Assembly (NCBI GenBank): GCA_033002965.1
Contig: JAURVB010012681.1
Location: 41,001 to 105,000 of the forward strand
Length of the DNA stretch: 64,000 nt
Direction: 5' to 3'
From: Piper betle
Taxonomy: Eukaryota; Streptophyta; Magnoliopsida; Piperales; Piperaceae
A model generated the notes under the pieces. It searched no databases. It saw only the letters and a program-made list of their open reading frames with translations, and had not been told where the DNA came from. Of the stretch, positions 1 to 12,034 are shown one piece after another. A program made the position numbers and the translations under genes. Numbering within the stretch: position 1 is the first letter of the stretch; each line of letters opens with the position of its first letter.

Positions 1-88
1 AGGGATGAAATTTAGGTGTGTAGAAATATTTATTCACCTACAAATCACGAGCTTCCCCGCGCGGAATATTTCCATGTGATCGACGTTA

Positions 89-2853
89 TCAGATCACCGG
101 TGTTAACAGTGGTTTCTTCAGAAAATGAGCTTCAAGGTTACCAAGTACCAGATCGGCCATTTCCTTGCGAGTCTCCCATGTACCACTTCCCACATGAGGC
201 AGGATCACCACATTGTCCAGTTTAAAAGTTCTTCTGGAACATGAGGCTCATTCTCATACACGTCGAGACCCGCTGCGCCAAGCCGGCCTTCGACCAGAGC
301 GGACACGAGCTCAGGCTCATCCACCAGAGGACCCCTGCCAATGTTCACCAGCAAGCCCTTGGGACCAAGAGCCTCGATCACTTCTCGGTTCACAATATGG
401 CGAGTTTCTTCCGTAAGAGGGCATGCAACCACCAGGATATCTACATTGGCTGCTAAATCAACAATGTTGGAGAAATACTTGTATTTTGAGCCAGATTTCT
501 CATTTCTCGAGAAGTAACTAATGGAGCACTTAAATGCTTCCGATCTCTTAGCAATAGCTGAACCGATTCTTCCAAGGCCAATAATACCCACCCTTTTACC
601 GGTGAACTGCAACAAACAGTGAATAAATTTAGCAAGCATCCCAAATTCAATAAGAAATCATATATTTTATCACTGCATAACATATGACAGTAACACTGCT
701 AACAGATGTTGGCGCGCAGGCAACACTATTATGAATTTACTTTATTACCTTATTATTTTCTTCATCGAAGACAATTGTTCTTTTGACAATAGTGGAAAAT
801 ACAACCCCTACTACTATCGACATTAACATATATAAAATGCAGATTCACTATATGAATAATAAAAGAATGAAAAAAATTGTGGTGAGCAACAAGTTATCTT
901 CATATAGGAGCTACTCCTCTCTCTTTTTGGTGGATCATCATATAGGAGGCCAAGAGGATGGAGAAAGAATGTTTCATATAGAATATACATCAGTTTTCAC
1001 AACGTAAATGGTAGATGTCACGATCTAAGGTGATAAGGCATCAATATAAGGCATAGTTCACCTAAATAACCCTCATAAAAAAAATGACACCGTTAAACAG
1101 AGAGACCAAACAAAAGCTTCCATCCATAGGCATCAATCACTAGAACCAGATGTTATAATTGTATGTAGTGATCATGATATAATTTGTAGATAAACGAGCT
1201 AATCCCAAATGAGTTTTAGCTCATCACATACAAAGAGGCCTAGATACCTGCACAATTGCACAGGGAGGCCTCGTTTTTAGGCCCCAAAACATGGGGCCAG
1301 TCACCGGACAGTAAAACAGTATCTTTCAATTCAAACTGAGATGCATAACTGATGCAAGTGTATGTTGTGCAAAAAAAGAAGTCCAATCGGTTATAAGATA
1401 TTCACATGAAAATTTTCTTAACTGTCCTTTGCATGCAATTGACATATGTCACCATTCAGATCTTACAGTTAAGCCTTACAGTATGACCTTACAACTAATT
1501 TTCATCAAAAAGAAACTAACTTATCAATAGCCCCATTGTTTCATTACACTATAACTCATTTCTTTTCGTAAAATTATAAAATTTTACCTATTTAAAATAA
1601 AACATACATCAAATAAATGGCTAAATGATCACTGTTAGTCGTCTTACATTTGTATTTACTACCAAAATGTTCATAAGCTACTAGGAACTAATCAGAAGAG
1701 TTAAAAAGGATAAAAAATGTTGACACAACCACCTAAGACCAGTACTCATATTAATTATAAGATCAGAGACGACACAGGCAAAGTGGCAAACGGATAGAAA
1801 CATAAAAGCAAACAATAATAATTTATTTACTTGTCGTCAGCATCAATCACAGCAATTATTCATCCTACCTCTTAATCTCATCGATTACACAAGAAAATTG
1901 TCATCTTAGTCGCACTTTGGCAAACAATTATAATTTACTCGTTCGCCCGGAGCATCAATCATCGCAATTAATCATCCCACATCTTCTTCTCAATGATTAG
2001 ACATGAAAATTACTTCTTGGTCTCGCAATCAAATACCACCAACTGGGTATTTGAAAAAAAACATTAAAAAAGCTAAACAACAATTGAGGAGAAAATTTAA
2101 CAAATTAACCTGATTGAAAGAAAACCAATGCTAACCAAATTGAAAGAAAGATTTAACAAAACTAACCAACTTGAAAGAAAAAGTGAGAAAAATGTTTCAC
2201 AAAGTAAACCAATTTGACAGAAATGCTTTACAAAGTCAACCCATTTTGAGGGGGACAATGATAAAATCAACCAATTTGAAAGAAATTTTAACAAAACCAA
2301 CCAATTTGAAGGGGAAAAAATTGAGAAAATTGACCAATTTGAAAAAACTCTTAAAGAAAGGAAAATTCACAACAACAACGACAACAACAACAAAAGAAAA
2401 AAGATAAAAGATAAAAACTAACCTTGGTGGTGAGCTCGTAATCCCCTTTAATCTTCCACAGGCCTGCCCTGACATACCGGTCGGCGGCGCAAATCCGGCG
2501 CATGGCAGCGAGAATGAGCGCAAGGGCGAGGTCGGCGACGTCGTCGGTGAGGACGTCGGGGGTGTTGGTGACGCGGATGCCCCGCTCGCGGCACTTGGGG
2601 AGGTCGACCTTGTCGAGGCCGACACTGAAGGAGGAGACGATCTCGAGGTTGGGGAGCCGGTCGATGGTGGCGGCGTCGGCGCCGGCGAAGGCGTTGCCGA
2701 CGAGGGCGCGGATGGAGGGGAGTGTGCGGCCAGGTAGGCAGAGGGGTCGGGGGTCTGCCAGATTCGAAAGAGGGTGAAGCGCTTGTCGAGCTCCTCCTCC
2801 AAGTAGGCCATGGCCGGGTACACCATGATCACCCCTATGCTCTTCGTCGCCAT
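89..2853 (-). CDS. Hydroxyphenylpyruvate/hydroxypyruvate reductase-like gene, two exons, two frameshifts
   Basis: D-isomer-specific 2-hydroxyacid dehydrogenase family. It would reduce hydroxyphenylpyruvate, hydroxypyruvate or glyoxylate with NAD(P)H, probably in the cytosol (no targeting signal is seen). Exon 1 is 2853-2423 and starts at ATG with [20 protein letters not shown]. Exon 2 is 606-89. The intron (607-2422) has GT-AG borders and phase 0. Visible motifs are [22 protein letters not shown], the nucleotide-binding GLGRIG, the catalytic Arg in NIGRGP, the acidic loop [10 protein letters not shown], and PHVGSG with the catalytic His. The restored length is about 316 residues, the family norm. 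Two lesions break the frame: a missing base in the C run at 2717-2720 (exon 1), and one near 221-228 that replaces a conserved Phe-Glu/Lys stretch and creates an early stop. The conserved C-terminus ending LLTPVI continues in another frame to the stop at 89-91. It is either a recent pseudogene or an intact gene with consensus errors. A dead paralogue lies at 22019-22886. Family sure; substrate not. Confidence 0.85.
607..2422 (-). other. Intron of the reductase gene
   Basis: AT-rich intron of 1.8 kb between the two reductase exons. The donor reads AAG|GTTAGT and the acceptor TTGTTGCAG on the minus strand. Near the donor side there are repeated imperfect 20-35 bp blocks containing 'accaa(c/t)ttgaaag' on the plus strand (about 2095-2345) and a short CAA/CGA-type run near 2370-2395. 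No coding potential or transposon ends are recognised. Confidence 0.7.
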
Positions 2854-2925
2854 CTTCGTTGGTTTTGCTCCGGCGACGCACTGCTTTGTTTTTGGTGGCT
2901 GCGACCGTTTCGTGGACGGGACGGG

Positions 2926-2960
2926 TTTTATTTTATTTTATTTTATTTTTCTTTTGGATC
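2926..2960. repeat. (TTTTA)n microsatellite upstream of the reductase start
   Basis: About four copies of ATTTT follow the GC-rich 5' region of the reductase gene. The run lies some 75-100 bp upstream of its ATG, in what should be 5' UTR or core promoter. The stretch from 3000 to 3500 beyond it is ordinary AT-rich DNA in which I see no gene. Confidence 0.6.
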
Positions 2961-3499
2961 CCATTTTATTATGGGCTAAAGGTGTGGCAGCATAAGTTTT
3001 GATCGGTTACGTGCGCTGGTCCATTAGATACCGTCGATCATCTCTAAAATCAACGATCACAAAAAATTTTGAGATTGGGCTTCCCACCCCCACGTACCCT
3101 TTGTCCTGCTCATCCCAAGTTCCAACCTCTCCTCCCCTTAACAACCTGCTTCCTTCAACACCTATCTACCATACCAGGAGGGCAACACTGGTATTGTGAA
3201 ATAATAACTTAAACCCCTCTTCCCATTACACCCACCCGATTCTAATCCAATGGATCAAATGATTTTATGCTCATACAAGGTATAACAGGTCATGCTTATA
3301 CCCGCCAACCTCTTTTATTATTGGGAGAAAATGATATTATCATTATTTGTTCTGATTACAACCGTAAACAAATTTTTATTCATAAGTTTTAATGGCTTTT
3401 TATGGGAATTTTATAATGTTTTTTATAATAGCTTGTAATTATCCTTGCTTGCTTTCAAGTTTAAATAATAAATATTTTTAAATAAAAACCAAATTAATC

Positions 3500-5555
3500 T
3501 CTCCGTTTTTTAAAGAAATATGACCCAATTCACCACACATGGAAGAAAAGGATACACAAGATTCGTTGCAGGAAAGGAAGCATATTGGGTTGGTAGTGAA
3601 GAGGTACACTATTGTGCTATGCACATTCTCGTGTCTTTCGAGGCAAGTTCTACAAGATTTTGGAACAGCAGTGCTAGGCTAAGGCAGCCTTGCACTCAGG
3701 CTTTGCATTGTGGATACCAAGAGCGATTAGATGTATGAAAAATAGACTAGATACGTGAAGCAATATATTGGTTGCCTGATATTCCGCTACGCTACTATTT
3801 GGCTTATGTGTGTTGTTCATGATTGAAGTCAAGGAGCAGCCTTTTGTGCTAATCCAATGGGTAGGCTGGCCAAGTTTTAGAGGAACAAGGCGTTGCATGT
3901 TCAATTTCAACCGGGTCTAATTTGCCTGCGTGACAGATGGCATCAGAGCCAAATTATTGAGTTATACTCTACTACCAAAGGGTATGAGAACAATGTATCG
4001 GTGAAGTTTGTTGGAGCAAGATGTGACACAAAAACTTTGAGGGTTGGTTTCTTGTGTGGTTTGGTCAGTGTATGACTACCATTACATAGAGGTGTAGTCA
4101 GTAATGTGCATTTGAGTTGGAGACATTGGTAGGTATCAAGAAAAATGACTTACGTGAGAAGTCGGTTGGACTGCTATTGTGTTTTGGAGATTGATCGGTA
4201 CCTTGACAGAGGCCAGGAACATATCAACAATCAGAGGATTGACATGTTTGTGGAGCTGAGTCTCACACTTTATCTCTGCACTATGTTGTTGGCTGATGGA
4301 TCTATACAACCAAGAGGGTTGGCATACCTTGGAAGTACGTTATAGTTTGAGCATTAGTGCACTGTTTGAGCCAAAGGGTGGATAGTTGCTTATCGAGAAA
4401 ACTTGTGAAGGGAATTGTGCCCAAGAGACATGTCGAGTCAGATGTGAGAGGGTGGTGATCCTTTGAGAAGGAATCGAGTTTGAAGCACCAAGTGGGTTCC
4501 AAGTTGCTAGTTTACCGCTTTGAAACACCTTTGAGAGGGCAAGTGACCGAGTACATGGCTAATGTCCATAGAGTTGGTCCATGATCTTTTATTATTTAAA
4601 GAAACCACAAGGTAGTGGTAATGCCAAATGATGTTAATAAGGTGTAGCACTTTTGTGGTAATGGATCAATGACCTGTAATTGAGCATAGTTGAGTATGCA
4701 TTAGTTGTTTGCAACTGTGACTAGTGTTAGAATCTCGAAGTTGTTATGGGACGCTATACTCAACCCTGTTTTGGAAGGCACGAAGCTGGTATGGGCAACC
4801 TGTTATGTTTGTATGCGCCTTACTAACCAATGATCATGTTGTAATTAAAGGAGGCAAAGGCATTTAACATTGAGATGTTTCAGCCAGTACTATGGGTATC
4901 AGTTGGGGCAATTAAGAGGGTAATTGATTGAGGGAATGAGTTGTTCTCGTGGGGAGAACACACCGGTGGGTGAGATACCACTCAGCAATGTACCACATCG
5001 AGGAGTACAGAGACAATTGATTTGGTGTTTGAGCATTCTTCCAAATTCAGTATCGAGACAAGTATCCCTTTGAGCATGAAATCCTCCATAAGAGGCACTC
5101 TAGTTCTACAGAATTAGTTGGACAAATGTATTTGGCATCAATGAGGACATCAATTGAATGAAGTGGGAGAGAGTGTCATGCTACTATTGGTATGTGTGTT
5201 GGCATCGATGAAGAAATCGACATTATGAAGTGTCAGAAGATGTCATAGGCCACACTTGGCTTAGCGATGACAACATAGTTCATGGATGAGTTGCCATGAA
5301 TATACATCAACTAGAAACACTCATTTCATGATTGAGCTGCCATAGAGATCGTGGATGAGCTGCCACAGGCATGCATAAGGCGTAGGAGCGAAAGTGCGAC
5401 TTAGCCTTGAGCAGTGAGTTATGGTTATTTCTTGGAGGACATGGTTAACCTTGTACGAGTATTGGATTATACTCGGAAACATGGGATGACAGTGGTTGAG
5501 GCATCATGAATGTACCATGAGGGTATAACAAGGTCTCTTTTGTTCAGGCAAAGTA
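3500..5555. repeat. Non-coding dispersed repeat ('element X'), degenerate
   Basis: There is no long open frame in about 2 kb. The part from roughly 5110 to 5555 has a diverged inverted copy at 21392-21720. Shared blocks include 'gagctgccac', 'catgaatgtaccatgag' and 'gtataacaa'. A short segment at 3726-3780 also resembles the reverse complement of about 6100-6160. It looks like the internal part of a non-autonomous LTR element (LARD-like), because both copies lie next to related LTR sequence, but no encoded domain proves this. The plus-strand text at 3938-3950 resembles an initiator-Met primer-binding site with one mismatch. It is not next to a recognisable LTR end. Confidence 0.45.
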
Positions 5556-6524
5556 GGAAAGCATGCCGAACTTTTCCGAACTTGGAGAAGTGTTGGTGAA
5601 TCTTGAGTTGGCTTCATTTGGACTACCAAGTTGATGGTTAAAGGCTCTGGTGACTTTCGGTGAAGAGTTTGAAAATTGCCTGAGGTGATTACTTGACTTG
5701 CCCGAAGAACCTACCTAAGAAAGTTATCTGCGGGGTACTCATCAATTACCTGGAAAATGAACGGAAGAATTTCTTAATGGAGAAGAAGCACACATGTTTG
5801 TGGAAGCAAAGCGATGCTACAGGTAGCATATCTTAGTGTGCAAACCTCTACATAGCGAGTTGTGGCATTTATGCCGGTAGAGCAAGTTTGACTACCACAA
5901 CAAAGAGGTAGTGAAAATTTCCCCCACTCTATGGGGAGGGAGGTGGTCTCTTAATGGGTGATGCCGAAAGAAACACCTCTCCTACTCACTAAATGAGTCC
6001 TAAATATGATGTGGACCTTGAGTGGTGGTCTTAGTGAGCTTCATTGATTGAAGGACCTTCGTAGTTCCTTATGCTTGCTTGGTGTCAAGAACGGGCAAAA
6101 TAACAGGCAACCAACACAGTGTTTCATGTGTCTAGTCACTTTGCCATAAATCTAATGGAGAAAAATTTTGCTACCTCATTGTTGTGGCAACCAAATTCAC
6201 TCTACTGACATAAAATGCTACAACTCGCTATAAAGGGGTTTGTACACTAAGATATGCTACCTCTAGTATCTCCTTCCACAAACACATGTGCTTCTTCTCC
6301 GTCAAGAAATTCTTTTGTCCATTGTTTGGGGGATGGACAGTACCCTGCAAGCAACCCACAAGCAAGTTCTTCAAACAAGCAGGGTAACCACCTCGAGCGA
6401 TTTGCAAACTCTTCATCGAAAGTTGCCGAAGCCTATAATTATCAACTTGTTGCTCGTCCAAATGAAGCCTACTCAAGGTTTGCCAACACTTCTCCAAATC
6501 TAATAAGGTTTGACATGCTCTCCT
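5555..6524. repeat. Large imperfect inverted repeat (two ~400 bp arms)
   Basis: The left arm (about 5555-5955) and the reverse complement of the right arm (about 6120-6524) align throughout. Examples are 'acttggagaagtgttgg' against 'atttggagaagtgttgg', 'aagaatttctt' followed by 'ggagaagaagcac', and 'gtagcatatcttagtgt' in both. By eye identity is roughly 75-85%, with a loop of about 165 bp. The right arm ends exactly where the LTR at 6525 begins. Transcription through it would give a long fold-back RNA. No protein is encoded, and the frame at 6228-6578 is incidental. Confidence 0.8.
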
Positions 6525-7034
6525 TGTAAAACCCGTGACTCGAGTCAGAGTTTTATATGAGCTAACCACTCGATTCAACCATCAATTTGAGTCGAGTCTG
6601 TTTCATGACCCGTATGCCGAGTTGAGGCTAGTGTGCATTGTGAGAGATGAGGGTCAAGTATACCCAAGTATATGAGAATAACGTCAGAAAGATGATGAGA
6701 AATGAGTTATCAGAGTATATAATAGGATGCAGTTATTTATTTTATGTAGTTGATCGTAAAATTATATTTAGGCCAAATAGTGCATTAGGACACATTATTG
6801 AGCAGTTGGGTGGGTTATTAGTTATAGAACATGTCATTTTGCTGTTATGGTATGTGCTATATTTTATGAAATTTTCCCCTATTTATTTGATTTTTTTGGG
6901 AATTTTTTGGAGTTAGTTATTATTTTTTACTCGTGTCGGAAATGAGACAACTTTTATTTACGAGATTACCTAAGACCTTCACACCATGACCTTTCCTCAC
7001 CTAAACCCCGACACTACCCAATCGCCACCCCCTT
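6525..7034 (+). mobile_element. LTR fragment, same family as the gypsy LTRs at 12035 and 17102
   Basis: It begins TGTAAAACCC followed by GACTCGAG text, the start sequence of the LTR family seen (reverse-complemented) at 12904 and 19565. It shares the block 'ggtgggttattagttata' and the following 'gaacatgtcatttt' region with the LTR at about 12590-12650. It is truncated at 7034, where another LTR-like sequence begins. It is old and non-coding. Confidence 0.65.
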
Positions 7035-7837
7035 TGTAACGGCCCACCTTAGCTAGCCAAGGGTTACCCAAAAATACAAAGGATAATGTAACAAAAATGA
7101 TTAATCATAAAATAAATCATGCTATGTTAAATATAACATGCAACAACAAAATAAGATAAACTAACTACGCAAAGTCTCACAGCTTCCAAACCAATTCTCA
7201 TAGTCATAATTATAACTAAAATAATATAAAGAATAAGTCCAAATTTATTTATCAGTTCTTTCAACCTGGGTTGGTAAGGGAACCACCAATCACACCCTTA
7301 ACCATCAGTCTGAAGCTGCTCACATGTGGTCATAAAACCGCGTTAGTGAAAAAATTGCTAAGTTGTATAGTTACATAAAACAAGTCAATATATTCTTTAT
7401 CATTATTTATTAAATCTTTTAATGATTATGAGCCTATGTCGAGCTCCAATTATACCGGGAGGGGTGACTACCCCATTTAGCTACAATCCCATGTATGCAC
7501 ACAAGCTACATAGCCCACAACTTGTAGTTACTGATATTTGTCATTAACTCACCCTCTCGGTATCACAACTGCATAATTAGTCGTCTTGCCCCATTGTGCC
7601 TTGTTACCCTTTTCAGCATGGGGGCATGTATTTTATCTTTCAAATAATTTTAAAGGTGCGGCCCTATGTCAGACTGAGTCAATTCCTTGACACCGGTTGC
7701 GCTCAGTGCAGGGTAGTCGAATCTGGGCTCAGGCTGACCAAGGCTGCTAAAAAAGAATTTATAATATTTCAAGAACTTATACAGACCTCAAATCGCAACG
7801 CAGCTGAACCAATGCGCAAATAGCCAAAGCAGACTCT
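7035..7837 (-). mobile_element. Truncated LTR, second family
   Basis: It starts TGTAACGGCCC on the plus strand, the mirror of a gypsy-type LTR 3' end. Its interior resembles the neighbouring LTR at 7838, sharing 'accgcgttagtga', 'cagactgagtcaatt' and 'gtcgaatctgggctcagg'. It is cut off by, or nested with, the longer LTR that begins at 7838. No coding sequence is present. Confidence 0.5.
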
Positions 7838-8164
7838 TGTAACGACCCGGCCATTTGTCACAACATTATGGGCCTAGCTGGCCAGGTGTTACTCACAATT
7901 AAGCAAATATGTCTAACATTTTTATTTAACAAAAACATATATAAAGATCCCACAGTCTTAGACCGTTTCCCAGTAGCCACACTTATTTCTCAAATAAATA
8001 ATAAAAGGAGTCCTCATATTTATTTTGCTCCATGCCCTGGTTGTCAATCACCTACTTTCGTATCTGCACACCTGCGGAGGCAATTCCGCGTTAGTGATTA
8101 CAACACTAAGTAGTATAATAGATAAAATAAATCAAGTACATTCCACTATTTCCTTATGTTTATT

Positions 8165-8760
8165 TTAATATGACGGTGGAGCGATTCCGCTATACTCCAA
8201 AACAATGCGGAGGAGGTATCCGCTGTGATCCGCACACCCCGGCAGTAGCCCTTTTGTGGGGAGGCTACCACTACTGTCTCCAGTGCCAGTGCCTCGCACA
8301 CCCCGGCCATAGCCTTTTTGTGGGGAAGCTATCACTGCACTCAGGTGATTGCTACGCCCCATTTGTGGGGAAGCTCTCACTACCAATTCTAGAGCTAGTG
8401 CCTCACACACCCCAGCCGTAGCCTTTTTATAGGGAGGCTATCACTGCACTCAAGTGAATGCTACGCTCCGTTTGTGGGGAAGCTCTCACTGCCAATTCTA
8501 GTGCCAGTGCCTCACACACCCCGGCCGTAGCCTTTTTATGGGGAGGCTATCACTGCACTCAGGTGAATGCTACGCCTCGTTTGTGGGGAAGTTCTCACCG
8601 CCAACTCTAGTGCTAGTGCCTCACACCCCGGCCATAGCCTTTTTATGGGGAGGCTATCACTGCACTCCAGTGCGATGGAGGAATCGTTGTGCCTCGCTCA
8701 CCCCGGCCGTAGCCTTTTTATGGGGCGGCTATCACTACTCCAAAACAATGTCGATGCATC
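8165..8760. repeat. Tandem repeat, unit about 109 bp, ~5 copies
   Basis: Successive copies carry 'cacaccccggcc', 'gtagcctttttatgggga' and 'ggctatcactgcactc', spaced about 109 bp apart (for example near 8411, 8519 and 8627). The two outer copies are more diverged. The array lies inside the long LTR. It produces spurious Gly/Leu-rich frames on both strands. Confidence 0.85.
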
Positions 8761-9359
8761 ACACAATTTACGCACATAATACAACCCCGTGTCAGACTGA
8801 GTCAATTCTTTGACCCCAGTTACACTCGGTGCATGGTGGTCGAATCTGGGCTCAGGCCGACCTAGGCTACCAACAAGGAAAGTACGATGTTCTACCTATT
8901 ATACGTACCTGACTTGTGATTTCGTCTGACTGTGAGCCGTGAACCCTAATCTGAATGAGGGCATAAAATTATACATTAGTATAATTTTATTTTGCATGAA
9001 CCTACATGCAACTTACATGACTAATATACTATCAATTTTAAATGATGTAATTAGTTCATGTTAGTCTTCATTCCTTACTAAATTTTCAGCAATTCTAATG
9101 ATAATTAATTATAAATTATCCCCATCCAAATCCCCATTATCTCATTGATAATTTAATTATTAACATGTCCATTTACAAAACAACTAAGTAATCGACAAGA
9201 ACCCCATGCATAAGACGCTGGAGATCTAGCAACTTGGCAGGGCGTCTTTAACAAACCTTGCATGCAAGAATCCTAATGGAAACAAATAAGATGAGGGATG
9301 AAATACTCACACAGTAATGGGAGGTCGCCTGGGACGGAGATGAGGGATGAAATACTCCC

Positions 9360-9660
9360 TCCTCCTGTACATATATACACTTCAACCATTCCCTCCATTA
9401 AATTCTCATACCTCATCATCCATTAGTATTTCCTAGGTTCAACGAGCCCCTTCATTAAATTATCACACCCTATCATCCATTGGTATTTCCTAGGTTCAAC
9501 GACCCCTTCATTAAATTCTCACACCCCATCATCCATTCATGAATACCATTCCCTCCATTAAATTCTCATACCCCATCATCCATTGGTATTTCCTAGGTTC
9601 AACGACCCCTTCATTAAATTCTCACACCCCATCATCCATTCATGAATAGGTATTTTCTAG
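9360..9660. repeat. Minisatellite within the long LTR
   Basis: About five imperfect copies of a 50-65 bp unit containing 'cattaaattctca', 'catcatccatt' and 'tatttcctaggttcaacga'. Some units also carry 'cattcatgaata'. The copies are AT-rich, with no coding potential. Confidence 0.8.
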
Positions 9661-11848
9661 GTGACCTTAAGTCGAACCATGACCGGTCGACTTGATAACC
9701 AACCATATCAGTTCATCTATATTTATTTCATAATATTTAGGTTCGAGTCTTGTAATAATTTTCATGGTTTTTACACTCTAGTCTAAAGAAAAACTAGATT
9801 AGATCCTACCCAACAAGATCTAAATGAATCCCATAAATACGACATGAAATACACACACCCAAGAAAAATAATGAATTTATAAAAGTTAATTAATAATTGA
9901 TTTATCAATCCATAAATTAATAATTAATCATATATAAGAAAAAAAATTAAGACGGGATAATTCCTCAAATGATTAAAATATACTAATATTTAAGCTATCT
10001 ATATTCTAACTCATCAAGTAAAAATCTAGTTTATGCCTCATCAAGCACATTATACGTAATTAGAATTGTAAGTCAGTAGATAACTTATTAATTCAGCCAA
10101 AAAATATATAATCATCTATATTAATTTTCCCTAAGCAGTCATCATTAATTTATGCATTTGGCATTTTCATAGTTAGAAATAAACTATAAGTTAATAACTT
10201 AACACATCCAAAAACTAATGACTTATTTGTTTAATAACATTTTAGATGTTAGATACTCGTACAATAGTTGTACCATAGATATATAATATAGCAGAATTGC
10301 TAACATCACGACAATTAATTTAATCTTACCTCATAAAATTGAATTAGCATTGCAAATTAATAACTAAGTTAATCAGTTCACCACCAATATAACTACAAAA
10401 TGATATGATAATAATTATCATACCCCTTACATTTACTAAAACATCCTACAATTACTTCCAAAGTCTTCGCTTCAACAACTATCAAATTTTAATCATGTTT
10501 TAGTTTATATAAAGTTCTAGCTCCACATTCGGCCTACTGCCCAATAAAATTAAATGCATGCCTCTATTAATTTTATTCTATTAACTAATTAATTGATTAA
10601 TCAATTATTAATAGCCTAAAAGATCCCAATTTTAATTAGATAATATCATACAGATCTGATAACTCTGTAAAAGAGTTATTATTCTTTGCATTTTATATTG
10701 AGTTTTTGTCATGTTTCGAGTGATTTTTATTTCAACTTTATTAGTTTAAAAGCTTATAAGATATTATTAATAATGAGAAAAATTATTCTGATTTTGGTGT
10801 AAAAAGTGCTAATTAATATTGTTCTAGTAGGGTATAAGAGTTAGAACATGATCCAGAATTAATTCGGGGCAAAATCGGGCCGAAAAGTATGACCTGGAAA
10901 CTGTAGCAAGTACTCGAGCGTTGAGAATAGAGTGCTCGAGCACTAGCCTTTTTATTAAGAAAGTGTTATGGTCGAGAGCTGAGCACTTGAGCGCTGGCGG
11001 CAGGAAAATTGAATTTTCTGATATTTCTGGAGATCCTGGTGGACCCCACTTGTAATATTTGGGTGGATCCTTTATAAACTTAATTAGGGTTTTAAAAGAG
11101 GAGAACTCTGGACAGCAGAGCAATGACACAAAAGACAAGAGGGTACTAACCCAACAAATTATTTCAAGAATAGTATACCCACTAGAATCTTTAATCAAAA
11201 TATAAACAACTCATAACCATAAGACTTTAGATCATAATTGCAAAAGTCCCAACATTATAGATGTCCATAAGTTGAGTATATGACCATCAGAATAATAGAA
11301 CAAGAGATCAAAATATAATCAAATTAGTAAAAACAACACAAACATTCAATGGCCTGCTAAGCACCCAAACAATCATTACAACTCATAGGAAAATTTTTGG
11401 AACACCTATATATGCTATATGTATGCATGTGAACTGCTTTAATTCTAGGGCGAAAAGAAGAATGTAGCGAGAAGAGGTACCTTGCAAAGAGAATGGAACA
11501 CCAGCACAAGGGGAAAGGATTGGGGTCGTGAAGAGGGTGGCGAGGTGGTAGACGGGATGACCCGTATATAAGTGATTATTTAGATGAGGAGCATCCAACC
11601 CCCAACGCTGAAAATCTCCACAAAATTATCCAACTTTCCAACCTTCATATCCATATCCAAGATATACCCATGATTACTCAACTAACTATCCTCATACTTC
11701 CTTATCCCTAACAAATATAACAATAATAATATTAATTGGTTAGCCTGAACAGTTCCACCCCATACTAACCCTCCTTGGGTAGGTTTGATAGTATGAGTCA
11801 CCTATGGCTTGATATACATATTTTAAAACTTTAGACCCGGGTTTCACA

Positions 11849-12034
11849 ATCTCCCTAACTTAGGGATTTTCGTCCCCGAAAATATTATAATGGCTAACAG
11901 AATGATTATGATTAATTATTTTCTTAGTATTGGCAGGGCTAGACCAATTTGTTAACTAATTATCTAGTTATAATTAGAGTTGTAAATGACATTGAACTTG
12001 GATGGGATAAAATTTATTTGTTTATTTATTTATA
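11849..12034 (-). mobile_element. Polypurine tract and residual internal piece of the second LTR family
   Basis: Read on the minus strand the boundary is TTCGGGGACGAAAATCCC, then TAAGTTAGGGAGAT, then the LTR start TGTGAAACCC. The same 'tttcggggac' box precedes the right LTR of the small element at 19830. The piece ends where the truncated LTR of the gypsy element starts. Confidence 0.5.

Larger units (their letters stand above)
7838..11848 (-). mobile_element. Probable long gypsy LTR (~4 kb), minus orientation
   Basis: The left end reads TGTAACGACCCGG, so the minus strand ends CCGGGTCGTTACA. The same LTR end sequence occurs in the small element at 19661-19669. The right end reads GGGTTTCACA and is followed at 11849-11866 by a purine tract on the minus strand, as expected for the polypurine tract of a 3' LTR. 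Inside lie two tandem-repeat blocks (8165-8760 and 9360-9660) and a very AT-rich stretch (9900-10800). The open frame at 10824-11198 shows no domain. The matching 5' LTR and internal region are not in place. The remaining internal piece at 11867-12034 stops at the next LTR. Confidence 0.5.

Noticed and set aside
3938..3952. TGGCATCAGAGCC resembling an initiator-Met primer-binding site on the plus strand
   Set aside because: One mismatch and no LTR with a matching partner at 6525 or elsewhere. The neighbouring element X homology suggests a different orientation. Kept only as a remark.
6228..6578. A 116-codon minus-strand frame
   Set aside because: It lies in the right arm of the inverted repeat. 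The other arm, which is homologous, has stops in the corresponding frame.
8165..8760. Regularly spaced repeats that might suggest a CRISPR array
   Set aside because: The unit is about 109 bp without unique spacers of constant length, and the genome is eukaryotic. It is an LTR-internal tandem repeat.
10824..11198. A 124-codon minus-strand frame
   Set aside because: It sits within the presumed LTR, contains LTR-like text and no recognisable domain.
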